Origin: Testudinibacter crocodili
Lineage (GTDB): Bacteria > Pseudomonadota > Gammaproteobacteria > Enterobacterales > Pasteurellaceae
NCBI GenBank assembly: GCA_006228005.1
Contig: VDHG01000046.1
Location: 1 to 36,609 of the forward strand
Reading direction: 5' to 3'
DNA length: 36,609 bases
The position numbers were made by a program, and so were the translations under genes. Each line of letters opens with the position of its first letter. Position 1 is the stretch's first letter. Shown in pieces: positions 8,460-17,426 of this stretch. The notes under the pieces are model-generated. The model had not been told where the DNA came from. It did not search any database and worked only from the letters and a program-made list of their open reading frames with translations.

Positions 8460-9527
8460 ATGAGTAAAGTTGATGAAATTACACGTGAATCTTGGATTTT
8501 AAGCACCTTTCCGGAATGGGGAACTTGGCTTAATGAACAGATTGAGCAAGAGCAAGTGCAAGCTGGCACCGTGTCAATGTGGTGGTTGGGTTGCACCGGA
8601 ATTTGGTTTAAAACCGCCGGTAATACCAATATCTCGGTAGATTTCTGGTGTGGAACCGGAAAACGCAGCGGTAAAAATCCATTAATGAACAAACAACACC
8701 AAATGATGCGGATGGGCGGTGTACGTAACTTACAGCCGAATTTGAGAACCTCCGTGTTTGTGCTGGATCCGTTTGCGATTAAACAAATTGATGCAGTGAT
8801 GGCAACCCACGATCACGCTGACCACATCGACCCGAATGTTGCCGCCGCCGTTCTGCAAAACTGTGACGAGAAAGTCAAATTTATCGGCCCGAAAGCCTGT
8901 GTTGATTTATGGCAAAAATGGGGCGTGCCAGCGGATCGCTGTATTATCGCCAAAGTCGGCGATGAAATCGAAGTCGGTGATGTCAAAATCAAAGTGTTGG
9001 ACGCTTTCGACCGTACCGCACTTGTCACCTTACCGGCAGGCGAATCCTCGACTGATAAAGCCATTTTAGACGGCATGGACGACCGCGCCGTCAACTACCT
9101 GTTCCAAACCAGTGGCGGAAATATCTACCATTCCGGTGATTCACACTACTCCAACTACTACGCCAAACACGGTAACGAGCATAAAATTGATGTTGCCTTT
9201 ATGTCATACGGTGAAAACCCACGTGGTGTGACCGACAAAATGACCTCTTCCGATATTTTACGCGCTGCCGAGTGTTTGAATACCCAAGTCGTGGTGCCGA
9301 TTCACCACGATATCTGGTCAAACTTCCAAAGTGATCCGCGTGAAATCGAAGTGCTGTGGAATATGAAGAAAGAGCGGTTGGGCTATCAATTCCACCCGTT
9401 CTTCTGGCAAGTCGGTGGCAAATACACCTTCCCGACTGACAAAGATAAAATCTATTTCCAACACTACCGTGGCTTTGAAGACATCTTTATCGATGAACCG
9501 GAATTACCGTACAAATCGTTCCTGTAA
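8460..9527 (+). CDS. ulaG: L-ascorbate-6-phosphate lactonase UlaG
   Basis: Opens the lactone ring of L-ascorbate 6-phosphate to give 3-keto-L-gulonate 6-phosphate in the cytoplasm. The 355-residue protein is a metallo-beta-lactamase-fold enzyme; E. coli UlaG has 354 residues and uses manganese. The metal motif is [10 protein letters not shown], with H117, H119, D121 and H122. Further conserved parts are [13 protein letters not shown] and VVPIHHDIW. The frame starts upstream at 8433, but the ATG at 8460 after AAAGG gives the UlaG N-terminus [12 protein letters not shown]. It lies 71 bp after ulaR and ends at a strong terminator. Confidence 0.96.
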   Translation: MSKVDEITRESWILSTFPEWGTWLNEQIEQEQVQAGTVSMWWLGCTGIWFKTAGNTNISVDFWCGTGKRSGKNPLMNKQHQMMRMGGVRNLQPNLRTSVFVLDPFAIKQIDAVMATHDHADHIDPNVAAAVLQNCDEKVKFIGPKACVDLWQKWGVPADRCIIAKVGDEIEVGDVKIKVLDAFDRTALVTLPAGESSTDKAILDGMDDRAVNYLFQTSGGNIYHSGDSHYSNYYAKHGNEHKIDVAFMSYGENPRGVTDKMTSSDILRAAECLNTQVVVPIHHDIWSNFQSDPREIEVLWNMKKERLGYQFHPFFWQVGGKYTFPTDKDKIYFQHYRGFEDIFIDEPELPYKSFL

Positions 9528-9546
9528 TTGAAAGGAATCTGGCAAG

Positions 9547-9571
9547 GGGCTGTGGCGACACAGCCCTTTTT
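9547..9571 (+). terminator. Intrinsic terminator of ulaG
   Basis: GGGCTGTG (9547-9554) and CACAGCCC (9559-9566) form a perfect 8-bp GC-rich stem with a GCGA loop, followed by five T residues, 20 bp after the ulaG stop. Confidence 0.9.
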
Positions 9572-9596
9572 AGTTCTGAGTGCTTTTAGTTCTGGG
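9568..9596. repeat. Short tandem duplication between ulaG and ulaF
   Basis: TTTTAGTTCTGAG (9568-9580) recurs as TTTTAGTTCTGGG (9584-9596) with a 16-bp period and one mismatch. It overlaps the T tract of the ulaG terminator. Confidence 0.6.
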
Positions 9597-9603
9597 CAAT
9601 ATG

Positions 9604-9630
9604 AAAAATCTGGGGCGATATAATCGCCCC
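9604..9630 (-). terminator. Intrinsic terminator of ulaEF
   Basis: GGGGCGAT (9612-9619) and ATCGCCCC (9623-9630) form a perfect 8-bp stem with a 3-nt loop. On the minus strand it is followed by AGATTTTT, and it lies about 30 bp past the ulaF stop codon. Confidence 0.75.
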
Positions 9631-9659
9631 TTCTATATCAGTGAACAAAAATACTTAAC

Positions 9660-10355
9660 TTACTGCCCATAATAAGCATTTTTGCCATGCTTACGCAGGT
9701 AATGTTTGTCTAATAAGGTTTGCTGCATTGCGCCGATGGTTGGGTTCAATTGGCAGGCAAATAAATTCATATAGGCGATCTCTTCTAACACTACCGCATT
9801 GTGCACCGCATTGTGCGGATCACTGCCCCAGGCAAAAGGTCCATGCGAATTGACCAACACTGCCGGCACATCTTGCGGCTGAATTTGGCGTGTAGCGAAC
9901 GTTTCAACAATCACTTTGCCGGTTTCCAGCTCATATTCCCCTTGGATCTCTGCGTCCGTCATCAAACGAGTGCAGGGAATCGTGCCGTAGAAGTAGTCTG
10001 CATGGGTGGTGCCTAGTGCAGTCAAATCTCTCCCGGCTTGTGCCCAAGTGGTGGCATGACGCGAATGGGTGTGCACAATGCCACCGATTTGCGGAAATTG
10101 ACGATATAGCTCCAGATGGGTCGGGGTATCGGAAGACGGTTTTTTGCTACCTTCCACCACGGCGCCGCTATAAAGATCGACCACAACCATGTCCTCAGCT
10201 TGCATCACATCATACTCAACGCCAGATGGCTTAATCACCACCAAACCCTGTTCACGGTCAATACCGCTGACATTGCCCCAAGTAAAGGTTACCAAACCAT
10301 ATTTAGGCAACGCTAAATTGGCTTCAAACACCTGTTGTTTTAATGCTTCTAACAT
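9660..10355 (-). CDS. ulaF: L-ribulose-5-phosphate 4-epimerase UlaF
   Basis: Converts L-ribulose 5-phosphate to D-xylulose 5-phosphate, which feeds the pentose phosphate pathway. The 231-residue protein is a class II aldolase/adducin-family zinc enzyme. Visible motifs are the metal-binding [15 protein letters not shown] (H95, H97), the substrate-side GNVSGID and KPSGVEYD, and [10 protein letters not shown] with a further histidine. The start at 10355 overlaps the end of ulaE by 7 bp and has GGGGAG upstream, so the two are translationally linked. AraD or SgbE from other pentose pathways are close paralogues; context (UlaE, UlaD, UlaG) supports UlaF. Confidence 0.93.
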   Translation of the reverse strand: MLEALKQQVFEANLALPKYGLVTFTWGNVSGIDREQGLVVIKPSGVEYDVMQAEDMVVVDLYSGAVVEGSKKPSSDTPTHLELYRQFPQIGGIVHTHSRHATTWAQAGRDLTALGTTHADYFYGTIPCTRLMTDAEIQGEYELETGKVIVETFATRQIQPQDVPAVLVNSHGPFAWGSDPHNAVHNAVVLEEIAYMNLFACQLNPTIGAMQQTLLDKHYLRKHGKNAYYGQ

Positions 10356-11209
10356 ACAAACTCCCCTTCTTTCATTTTTTGTTCAATCCAACGGCGGGCG
10401 TTGATAATTTCTGCAATCGGCTCTTCAGATTTTTCAGTCCACATTTCAATCAAGAATGCACCACGATAATTCAGCTTTTGCAAGGTTCTGAATACATTGA
10501 CAAAATCGACACAGCCTTCGCCAAACGGCACATCTCGGAACTGCCCTTTGCACGTTTCTGTCACCGCATAGGTATCTTTCAAGTGAATCGCTGCAATCCG
10601 ATCGATACCTAATTCCAATTCTTGGCTGACATCATTGCCCCAAGCCGATAAGTTGCCGACATCAGGGTAAACCGTAAACCACGGCGAAGCCAACAGCTTG
10701 TCCCACTGCTTCCATTTGGTGATCGAGTTCATAAATTCGGTATCCATGATCTCGACCGCCAACATCACTTGCGATGCCGCTGCTTTTTCCACCGCCCATT
10801 GCATACCGTCGATAAAACCTTGCAGCGTGCTGTCGTCTTGCTGTTCATAATAAACATCATAGCCAGCCAGTTGAATGGTGCGAATGCCGATATCACTAGC
10901 AAGCTGAATCGCTTTTTCCATAATTACATAAGCTTCTGACCGCACTTTTTGGTCATGACTGCCGAAGGGAAAACGACGGTGACCGGACAAGCACATTGAC
11001 GGAATGGTAATGCCGGTTTCCAACACTGCTTTAACGATTTCCAAACGCTGCGCTTTGCTCCAATCCAAACGCGCCAAGCGTTCGTCGGTTTCGTCGATTG
11101 ATATTTCGACAAAATCAAAACCACAGGCTTTGGCAATGGATAAGCGATCCTGCCAGCTTAGCTGTTTTGGCAATGCTTTTTCATAGATGCCTAATTTATG
11201 TTTTCTCAT
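10349..11209 (-). CDS. ulaE: L-xylulose-5-phosphate 3-epimerase UlaE
   Basis: Converts L-xylulose 5-phosphate to L-ribulose 5-phosphate. The 286-residue protein is a TIM-barrel sugar isomerase/epimerase of the AP-endonuclease-2 superfamily, close in length to E. coli UlaE (284). It starts [20 protein letters not shown] and carries typical strand ends such as [37 protein letters not shown] and FGEGCVDF, which supply metal and catalytic acidic residues. The ATG at 11209 follows AGAGG. It is 50 bp downstream of lyxK; an operator-like inverted repeat at the lyxK 3' end suggests its own control by UlaR. Confidence 0.94.
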   Translation of the reverse strand: MRKHKLGIYEKALPKQLSWQDRLSIAKACGFDFVEISIDETDERLARLDWSKAQRLEIVKAVLETGITIPSMCLSGHRRFPFGSHDQKVRSEAYVIMEKAIQLASDIGIRTIQLAGYDVYYEQQDDSTLQGFIDGMQWAVEKAAASQVMLAVEIMDTEFMNSITKWKQWDKLLASPWFTVYPDVGNLSAWGNDVSQELELGIDRIAAIHLKDTYAVTETCKGQFRDVPFGEGCVDFVNVFRTLQKLNYRGAFLIEMWTEKSEEPIAEIINARRWIEQKMKEGEFVC

Positions 11210-11259
11210 TGACTACCTCTTTGCCTTTTAAAATCAAAATAAATCACAATATATCACAT

Positions 11260-12744
11260 TTAATCATTACAATGATTATTAAAATGCGCTAAACTTTCAA
11301 GCAATAATTTATATTTTTTATATTTATTTTGATATTTGTCATACACGGCGGGATCCGGCGTAATATGCTTCATCTGCGCAGCAATGATTTGCTGTGCTTG
11401 CTTACTGTCACTAAACACTTGCATGCCAACCATTGCCATCAATGCCGCCCCCAAACAACCGCTCTCTTCTAGTTGCGGAATCTCCAACGGTAAACCGGTC
11501 AGATCCGCCAACATCTGCATCCAAACCTCCGAGCGTGACGGTCCACCGGTCACTCGCAAGACTTTGGTATTCGGAAAACGTTGTCGCATTCGTTCTAAAT
11601 GGTACATCAGGCTGAAAATCACGCCCTCATAGATCGCCTGCCATAGATGCGCTTGAGTATGTATGGATTGTAGCCCGTAAAAACCGGCCTGCATCCCAAG
11701 CCCGGCATTGGAACCATATAGAAACGGCATGAATAGCACACTACTATCGGCTTTAGGCAGTTCTGCCACCGCACGGTTAATTTCCGCATAATCATCCACT
11801 TTCCATTGTCGAGTAAACCATTCCAAATTAGCGGCTGAAGTCGGGCTGGCTTCGTGCACAATAAATTCACCCTGTTGGGCGTAGCGTCCGTACACAAACG
11901 GCAGGCTCTGGCTATCGTCAATGCAAGACGTGATTCCACTGACTACCGACCATGTACCAAGCACGGTGTTGAGCTTGGTTTCATCGTCCAAACCGGCACA
12001 AAGTGCGGTCGAAACCACATCAAACAATCCGCCGACAACTGCGGTGCCGACTTTTAAGCCGGTTTGCTGCGCTGCCTCTTCATGGATATACCCAGCAATT
12101 TGTGATGAACCGATAATCGGTGGCAGCGCCGGCATAATCTCTTCAATACCCAGCAGCTTAGCCAGTTCTGGATCATATTTGCCGCTCTGCATATTATATA
12201 GATTCGATTCGGAAATATTGGTCTCTTCGCAGGCAATTTCACCGGTTAAACAAAAACGCAAATAATCATGTGGCATCAACACGCTGCCGATTTGTGCGTA
12301 GCATGCCGGTTCATGCTGTTTTAACCAACGTAGAATCGACACCGGATGCCCAGTCCATAATGTTTGACGGGTAATCGGGTATAATTTTTGCGGCATTTGT
12401 TCAGCTTGCCACTGTTTCACAATCGCCAATGCCCGTTGATCGGCTGAAATCACGCCGTAGCCTAACGGGGCTTGGTTTTTATCCAATAAATACAGTCCCT
12501 TGCCCTGCGCTGAGATCCCAACACCTTTGATATTTTCCGCCGCCACACCTGACGAGCGAATCGCGCCGGCAATCACCGCAGCACAGGCTTGCCATAATTC
12601 GCCCATATCACGCTCAGCCCAACCGGGCTTAGCACTGATAATCGCCAGATTTTGACGATAACTGCCACACTCTTTGCCGTTGCTGTCATAAATCCCGGCT
12701 TTAATAAAGGTGCCACCGCAATCTACGCCTAACCAAAAATCCAT
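11260..12744 (-). CDS. lyxK: L-xylulokinase (FGGY family)
   Basis: Phosphorylates L-xylulose, and in diketogulonate catabolism probably 3-keto-L-gulonate, to give the substrate of UlaD. The 494-residue protein is close to E. coli LyxK (498). It starts MDFWLGVDCGGTFIKAG, with the ATP-binding phosphate motif GVDCGGT; further FGGY features are GVGISAQGKGL, MPHDYLRFCLTGE and RVTGGPSRSEVWMQM. The frame is open 19 codons further to 12801, but the ATG at 12744 is preceded by AGGAG and begins the conserved domain. It follows the yia transport genes with a 176-bp gap that contains two hairpins. Phosphorylation of 3-keto-L-gulonate is inferred from context. Confidence 0.92.
   Translation of the reverse strand: MDFWLGVDCGGTFIKAGIYDSNGKECGSYRQNLAIISAKPGWAERDMGELWQACAAVIAGAIRSSGVAAENIKGVGISAQGKGLYLLDKNQAPLGYGVISADQRALAIVKQWQAEQMPQKLYPITRQTLWTGHPVSILRWLKQHEPACYAQIGSVLMPHDYLRFCLTGEIACEETNISESNLYNMQSGKYDPELAKLLGIEEIMPALPPIIGSSQIAGYIHEEAAQQTGLKVGTAVVGGLFDVVSTALCAGLDDETKLNTVLGTWSVVSGITSCIDDSQSLPFVYGRYAQQGEFIVHEASPTSAANLEWFTRQWKVDDYAEINRAVAELPKADSSVLFMPFLYGSNAGLGMQAGFYGLQSIHTQAHLWQAIYEGVIFSLMYHLERMRQRFPNTKVLRVTGGPSRSEVWMQMLADLTGLPLEIPQLEESGCLGAALMAMVGMQVFSDSKQAQQIIAAQMKHITPDPAVYDKYQNKYKKYKLLLESLAHFNNHCND
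11261..11278. promoter_or_regulatory. Candidate UlaR operator before ulaE
   Basis: Perfect inverted repeat TAATCATT-AC-AATGATTA with 8-bp arms, overlapping the lyxK stop codon and 52 bp upstream of ulaE. Its half-sites TAATCA and TGATTA, six bases apart, match the repeat at 7565-7581 in the ula control region. Confidence 0.5.
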
Positions 12745-12776
12745 ATAGACTCCTATACCTGATTGAATATCTCTGA

Positions 12777-12816
12777 CTATGGCAAGAATGACTATAAGCA
12801 ATCAGCCTTACCATAG
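12777..12816 (-). other. Stem-loop in the lyxK leader
   Basis: CTATGGCAAG (12777-12786) and CTTACCATAG (12807-12816) pair over 10 bp with one wobble around a 20-nt loop. The structure starts 33 bp upstream of the lyxK start codon. It could affect lyxK translation or mRNA stability; no known riboswitch class is recognised. Confidence 0.35.
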
Positions 12817-12872
12817 CAACTCACCTTATCGAAACAATGTGAGCGATTAAAAGTGCGGTTCTGAAACTTGAG

Positions 12873-12903
12873 AAAGCGGATAACCAGTTTAGTTATCCGC
12901 TTT
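12873..12903 (-). terminator. Hairpin after yiaO, probable attenuator or terminator
   Basis: AAAGCGGATAAC (12873-12884) and GTTATCCGCTTT (12892-12903) form a perfect 12-bp stem with a 7-nt loop, 17 bp after the yiaO stop. The minus-strand tail is only TTTCTC, a weak T tract, so read-through into lyxK is likely. Confidence 0.55.
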
Positions 12904-12920
12904 TAGTTATTATTGTTGAT

Positions 12921-13898
12921 TTATTCTGCTAAGGCATCAACTTGTTTAACTAGCGTGTCACCATTACGTTCGATAAAATATTGACGAACCGGTTTTTCTA
13001 CAATATCACGAAACGGTTTGGTATCCACTTTTTCGACCACTTCGATCCCAGCTTTTCTGAATTTATCCAGAATATCCTGTTCGTTTTTGGCATTCAGTTC
13101 ACGCTGATAGGCACCAGCTTCTTTTGCCGCATCCAAAATCGCCTGCTGTACTTCCGGCGAGAAACTGTCAAATTTTTGTTTATTCATCACCACCAACAGC
13201 GGGGTGTAACCATGATTAGTCAAACTTAAATGTTTTTGCACTTCATACAATTTGGTTGACCAAACGATGCCGATTGGGTGTTCCTGAGCATCAACCGCAC
13301 GGGTTTCAAGTGCGGTATATAGCTCTGACAATGGCATCGGCACCGGATTAGCACCCAGTAATTTAAACGCTTCAACATACATTGGGTTCTGGTTGGTGCG
13401 AATTTTTAAGCCTTTGACATCGTCAGGGGTGTTGATCGGATGTTTAGAGTTGGTGATAGAACGGAAACCGACTTCCCAAAAGCCTAACCCTTTCAAACCT
13501 TTATCTTCCAACTCTTTCAGTAGCCCTTGTCCAATTTCACCGTCCAACACCCGATAAGCATGGGCTTTATCTTTGAAAATAAACGGAATATCGATCACAT
13601 TCAAATTAGAAACCAAGCCACTGAAATTCGGTGAGCCCGACATTTCAATATCAATAGTACCGCCACGCACGGCACTGATCATGGTTTGTGCATTACCCAG
13701 AGTACTGTCTGGAAACAGCGATAACTTCAATTCGCCTTTGGTTTTCTCTTTTAATAATTCATCAAATTTTTTGGCAGCAATATGTTGAGTATCACTGCGT
13801 GGCGCTTCATAACCAAAACGTAACGTCGTTGCAGCTTGAGCGCTAACCGTTGCGGCAGCCAGCGTTAATCCGGTTAAAAGTGCGGTAAGTTTTTTCAT
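12921..13898 (-). CDS. yiaO: TRAP transporter periplasmic binding protein for 2,3-diketo-L-gulonate
   Basis: Extracytoplasmic solute receptor of a tripartite ATP-independent transporter, DctP family. The 325-residue precursor starts with a signal peptide (MKKLTALLTGLTLAAATVSAQA, cut likely after AQA). The mature protein has the DctP pattern: LRFGYEAPRSDTQHIAAKKF, GGTIDIEMSG, VIDIPFIFKD and GLKIRTNQNPMYVEAFKLLGANPVPMPLSELYTAL; the arginine in KIRT is the usual carboxylate ligand. It is the last gene of yiaKLMNO. AGGAGAATGTT precedes the ATG at 13898. An uptake signal core lies inside the signal peptide region (13878). Substrate is inferred from yiaK and lyxK. Confidence 0.92.
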   Translation of the reverse strand: MKKLTALLTGLTLAAATVSAQAATTLRFGYEAPRSDTQHIAAKKFDELLKEKTKGELKLSLFPDSTLGNAQTMISAVRGGTIDIEMSGSPNFSGLVSNLNVIDIPFIFKDKAHAYRVLDGEIGQGLLKELEDKGLKGLGFWEVGFRSITNSKHPINTPDDVKGLKIRTNQNPMYVEAFKLLGANPVPMPLSELYTALETRAVDAQEHPIGIVWSTKLYEVQKHLSLTNHGYTPLLVVMNKQKFDSFSPEVQQAILDAAKEAGAYQRELNAKNEQDILDKFRKAGIEVVEKVDTKPFRDIVEKPVRQYFIERNGDTLVKQVDALAE

Positions 13899-13936
13899 AA
13901 CATTCTCCTATTAGAGGTTGAAGTAAAACGTTTAAA

Positions 13937-15217
13937 TTAAGGTTGTAGCCAGCTAAGTGGCGTTAAAATCAACGATGGAAACAAAACAAAAGCAAACAGC
14001 AGTCCCAATAGCATGAGCATATAAGGAAAAATCCCTTTTGCTGCTTGATCAAACTGCAATTTCGCCACGCCGGTGATCACATTCAAGACATTGCCGATCG
14101 GTGGCGTAATCAAGCCGATAGATGTATTCAGGATAAACAGCACCCCGAAATAGACCGGATCAATTCCGGCTTCTTCCACCAGCGGCATCAGCACCGGGGT
14201 TAAAATCAGTACGGTCGGGGTCAAATCCATCACCATCCCGATAATGAAAACGGCGATCATAATGACAATTAGCAGCAAGGTTGGTGAGTCAATCAAGGGT
14301 TCCAGCAGCTCGGTGATCATTTGCGGCAGTTCGGCAACGGTGATCAACCAACCGGAGACCTGCGCAGCCGCAACCAGCAACATCACTACGGCAGTAGTTT
14401 TGCCTGCCGCCAGTAACACGCCGTACAGCTGTGTGATTTTTAACTCACGATATACAAACATGGAAACAATCAAGGCGTAAAATGCAGCTACCGCACCAGC
14501 TTCGGTCGGGGTGAAAATGCCCAGACGAAAGCCGCCGATAATAATCACCGGCAACAACAGTGCCCAAATACTGTTTTTGAACGAAATGCACAGCTCTTGT
14601 TTAGTGGCTTTCGAGAACGTCATCAAATTCAGGCGTTTGGATTGCCACGCCCACAACGCCGCCAAACAGCAACCCATCATGATGCCGGGGAAGATCCCTG
14701 CCATAAACAGTTTGGTAATCGATACGCCACTGGCAACTCCGAAGATGATAAACGGAATCGAAGGCGGAATAATCGGTGCAATAATTCCTGCGGCACCGAT
14801 CAAGCCGGCAGAACGTTCGACCGGATAGCCAGTGGTTTTCATCATTGGAATCAACATTGCTGCAACTGCCGCTGTATCCGCCACCGCTGAGCCGGACAGA
14901 CTTGCCATAATCATTGCGGCAATAATTGCAACAAAGCCCAAACCGCCACGTTTATGCCCAACTAATTTCATCGGTAAATCAATAATCCGTTTTGATAAAC
15001 CGCCTTCATTCATCAACTCTCCGGCAAGGATAAAAAACGGAATTGCCAACAATGAAAAACTGTCTGCGCCGCTGACTAGATTCTGCGCCAAGATTTGTGG
15101 ATCAAACAGATCCAGATGCAGCATCAAGGCAACGCCACACACGATCAAGGAGAAAGCAACCGGAATACCCAATGCAATCGAACCCAGCAACACGCCGAGG
15201 AAAATAATAATCGTCAT
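13937..15217 (-). CDS. yiaN: TRAP transporter large permease (DctM-type)
   Basis: Large membrane subunit that carries the substrate with cation symport in the YiaMNO system. The 426-residue protein is hydrophobic throughout, with about twelve predicted membrane segments, and has family features such as SLLAIPFFILAGELMNEGGL, LSGSAVADTAAVAAMLIP and IIAPIIPPSIPFIIFG. Its ATG overlaps the yiaM stop in an ATGA (15214-15217), so the two are translationally coupled. It lies 38 bp upstream of yiaO. E. coli YiaN has nearly the same length. Confidence 0.95.
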   Translation of the reverse strand: MTIIIFLGVLLGSIALGIPVAFSLIVCGVALMLHLDLFDPQILAQNLVSGADSFSLLAIPFFILAGELMNEGGLSKRIIDLPMKLVGHKRGGLGFVAIIAAMIMASLSGSAVADTAAVAAMLIPMMKTTGYPVERSAGLIGAAGIIAPIIPPSIPFIIFGVASGVSITKLFMAGIFPGIMMGCCLAALWAWQSKRLNLMTFSKATKQELCISFKNSIWALLLPVIIIGGFRLGIFTPTEAGAVAAFYALIVSMFVYRELKITQLYGVLLAAGKTTAVVMLLVAAAQVSGWLITVAELPQMITELLEPLIDSPTLLLIVIMIAVFIIGMVMDLTPTVLILTPVLMPLVEEAGIDPVYFGVLFILNTSIGLITPPIGNVLNVITGVAKLQFDQAAKGIFPYMLMLLGLLFAFVLFPSLILTPLSWLQP

Positions 15218-15696
15218 GCTAACTCTCCTTTGGCTAATTGGATCGCATTGGAAACCAAACGAATCAGTAGCAATAGACCAATTAAACCGCTCATAATCAC
15301 GCTCGCCAGAAAATTAACCCCGGTAGGGATCTCTGAGATCGGCGCATAATTGCTCATATTCAATTGCATTTGAGCATAACTGCCGACAAAAATCAGATAG
15401 CAGCAATACAACATCAGCCCATCGGTCAGCACAGTAAGCAGTTTACGTTTAAAAGGCGACAGTTTATCGATCAAGACCGACACACTGACATGCCCATTCT
15501 CTTTAAAAACTAACACCGCCCCCAAAAAAGTAACCCAAACAAACGCATAGCGGGATAATTCTTCGGCAACAGTAATACTGGTATGGAAGCTGTAGCGTAG
15601 CACCACATTGGTAAACACCATGATCGCCATTGCTGACAGCAGTAACACCACAACGGTTTCCAAGATTTTGCTGGTATAGAAAATGACGTTATTCAT
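15214..15696 (-). CDS. yiaM: TRAP transporter small permease (DctQ-type)
   Basis: Small membrane subunit of the diketogulonate TRAP transporter. It has 160 residues and four hydrophobic segments, typical for DctQ. Visible motifs include the early ETVVVLLLSAMAIMVFTNVVLRY and the EELSRYAFVWVTFLGAVL segment characteristic of the family. It lies between yiaL and yiaN, 20 bp after yiaL and overlapping yiaN by 4 bp. The start at 15696 is preceded by CAGGAGTTC. Confidence 0.93.
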   Translation of the reverse strand: MNNVIFYTSKILETVVVLLLSAMAIMVFTNVVLRYSFHTSITVAEELSRYAFVWVTFLGAVLVFKENGHVSVSVLIDKLSPFKRKLLTVLTDGLMLYCCYLIFVGSYAQMQLNMSNYAPISEIPTGVNFLASVIMSGLIGLLLLIRLVSNAIQLAKGELA

Positions 15697-15716
15697 TTGA
15701 ACTCCTGATAAACTGA

Positions 15717-16181
15717 TTAAAGTTCACTGACGGCAATTTTGACGACAACCTTACGAATTTTCGCCATTTCACCATCGAAGCATGCCGGACGGTGAATATC
15801 ATTGGGGAAAAATACTGCAAAATTACCAGGACGCATCACCAGTTCCGATTCAGCGTCAACATCTTGATAAAACAAAATATCGCGTTCAGTATCGTAAGGT
15901 TTTGCCACCGTATTACCGCCACAATCCAGCGCAACACCAATCCGCTCTTGTCCACTATGCAGATATTGTACGTCGAGATAGCGACGATGAACTTCCGGCA
16001 AAATTTGCGCTTTTGGCTGTGTTTCCAAATCCAACACCTGCGCATAAATCAGATCGCCCTTGATCGGATAGCGCCCTGCTGCCAATTGGTCGAAATCGGT
16101 ATTCTTCAGAAAATCCAGTGCGGCGGCAACCGCACTTGGATAGAGATGTTCCTCTACTTGTGAAATATGACCAAAAAACAT
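15717..16181 (-). CDS. yiaL: YhcH/YjgK/YiaL family protein
   Basis: A 154-residue cytoplasmic cupin-like protein of the YhcH/YjgK/YiaL (DUF386) family, similar in length to E. coli YiaL (155). Members often accompany sugar-acid and sialic-acid pathways, and some are sugar anomerases or isomerases, but the reaction of YiaL is not settled. Visible conserved parts are EVHRRYLDVQYLHSGQERIG, with likely metal-binding histidines and acids, and NFAVFFPNDIHRPAC. It lies between yiaK and yiaM in the operon, 28 bp after yiaK. The start at 16181 is preceded by AAGGAAT. Confidence 0.9.
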   Translation of the reverse strand: MFFGHISQVEEHLYPSAVAAALDFLKNTDFDQLAAGRYPIKGDLIYAQVLDLETQPKAQILPEVHRRYLDVQYLHSGQERIGVALDCGGNTVAKPYDTERDILFYQDVDAESELVMRPGNFAVFFPNDIHRPACFDGEMAKIRKVVVKIAVSEL

Positions 16182-16209
16182 AATGTATTCCTTAAGTATC
16201 TTGTCCGGA

Positions 16210-17208
16210 TTAGAGTGATTTCAATTTTGCCCAGACAGTATCATCGACCGGAATGCCGTTGGCGCGGTTGTCTGCCAAAATGGTGGTAAATTCATGCCCC
16301 GGCAACCGCACTTCAATATTAGGATCGGCACGTTCTGCGGTCTTCACATAATCCATAATCCGTTGCAACTTTTCGTCTTTGGTTTTGCCGTCAATCAAAC
16401 GATCTACTTCGATGGCAATGAACACTTGTGAAACGCAATATTCGTCATCTTTCTCTTCAGTCACTTCCGCTACGGACAAGCCGTTGGAAAGCAGGGTTGC
16501 GATCATATCCAACACAATCGACAGTCCTGAACCTTTCCAATAGCCCATCGGCAATAGACGGCGATTTTTTTCAACCGTGCCCGGATCTTTGGTCAAATTG
16601 CCGTCATCATCAAATCCCGCATCGACAAAGGTTTGACGACCGGCAAGACGATTGACTTCCAACATGCCGTAGGAATACATCGAGCAGGACATATCCACCA
16701 TCGTGATCGGATTGCTTGGAATCGCAATAATCAACGGATTGGTGCCGATGCGACACTCTTTAGCGCCCCACGGCGGCATTACCGCAATCGAATTGGTCCA
16801 ACAAATGCCGATGTAGCCATTTTCTGCCGCCTGCCAGCCATAACCGCCGCCACGCATCCAGTGGTTGGCATTTTTCAGCGCAACCACCCCGATTCCATGT
16901 TGATCAGCTAATACCATTGCGCGATCCATCATCTCTTTTGCGGTTAAATTGCCGATTGCCTGATGGGCATCCCACTGTTCGATTGCGCCAAGAGAAAGCA
17001 CCTTTGTCGGCTTGGCTGTCGGATCAATATCACCTTTTTCCAGCTGTTGGATAAAACGTGGGAAACGGTTAACACCATGGGAGTAAACACCGGATTCGGT
17101 GGTATCGGCAAACATGGTTGCACAGGCTTCCGCCGTGCCTTCTTCGACACCACGCGCCAATAAAACCCGTTTGAATTCTTGTTTTAATTCGCTGTAACTG
17201 ACTTGCAT
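16210..17208 (-). CDS. yiaK: 2,3-diketo-L-gulonate reductase
   Basis: NADH-dependent reduction of 2,3-diketo-L-gulonate to 3-keto-L-gulonate, first cytoplasmic step of the route. The 332-residue length equals E. coli YiaK. It belongs to the type 2 malate/L-lactate dehydrogenase family: visible motifs are [21 protein letters not shown] (with the catalytic histidine in SHG), the cofactor-side [13 protein letters not shown], and [19 protein letters not shown]. The frame extends 10 codons further to 17238, but the ATG at 17208 is preceded by AGAGG and gives the YiaK N-terminus [12 protein letters not shown]. It is the first gene of yiaKLMNO, divergent from the IclR-type regulator; operator-like repeats lie 24-62 bp upstream. 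Confidence 0.94.
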   Translation of the reverse strand: MQVSYSELKQEFKRVLLARGVEEGTAEACATMFADTTESGVYSHGVNRFPRFIQQLEKGDIDPTAKPTKVLSLGAIEQWDAHQAIGNLTAKEMMDRAMVLADQHGIGVVALKNANHWMRGGGYGWQAAENGYIGICWTNSIAVMPPWGAKECRIGTNPLIIAIPSNPITMVDMSCSMYSYGMLEVNRLAGRQTFVDAGFDDDGNLTKDPGTVEKNRRLLPMGYWKGSGLSIVLDMIATLLSNGLSVAEVTEEKDDEYCVSQVFIAIEVDRLIDGKTKDEKLQRIMDYVKTAERADPNIEVRLPGHEFTTILADNRANGIPVDDTVWAKLKSL

Positions 17209-17231
17209 AATAACCTCTACTGTTGCTTTAA

Positions 17232-17270
17232 ATTTCATATAGTGAAATGATATTTCATATATTGTATGAA
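17232..17270. promoter_or_regulatory. Candidate YiaJ operator at the yiaK promoter
   Basis: Overlapping inverted repeats built from ATTTCA and TGAAAT half-sites: ATTTCA-TATAG-TGAAAT (17232-17248), TGAAAT-GAT-ATTTCA (17243-17257) and TTCATA-TATTG-TATGAA (17254-17270). They begin 24 bp upstream of the yiaK start codon. Such short AT-rich palindromes are typical of IclR-family operators. The first arrangement recurs at 18417-18433. Confidence 0.55.
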
Positions 17271-17344
17271 TTTTAATAATTAAGCAAATTTAATTTCAAA
17301 TTAAAATCAATATAAATCAAATAGTTATAAAATTTTGTTGATAT

Positions 17345-17360
17345 TGTGATCCTTATCGCA
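17345..17360. promoter_or_regulatory. CRP-like site in the yiaK-yiaJ control region
   Basis: TGTGA-TCCTTA-TCGCA matches the CRP consensus TGTGA-N6-TCACA at nine of ten fixed positions. It lies 137 bp upstream of yiaK and 67 bp upstream of yiaJ. Catabolite activation of the yia operon is plausible. Confidence 0.55.
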
Positions 17361-17426
17361 TTTTTAGATTGACCTTTTCGATAAGAAAGAGGAATAATAG
17401 AGCTTGTCAATTATGAGAGCAGAAAT

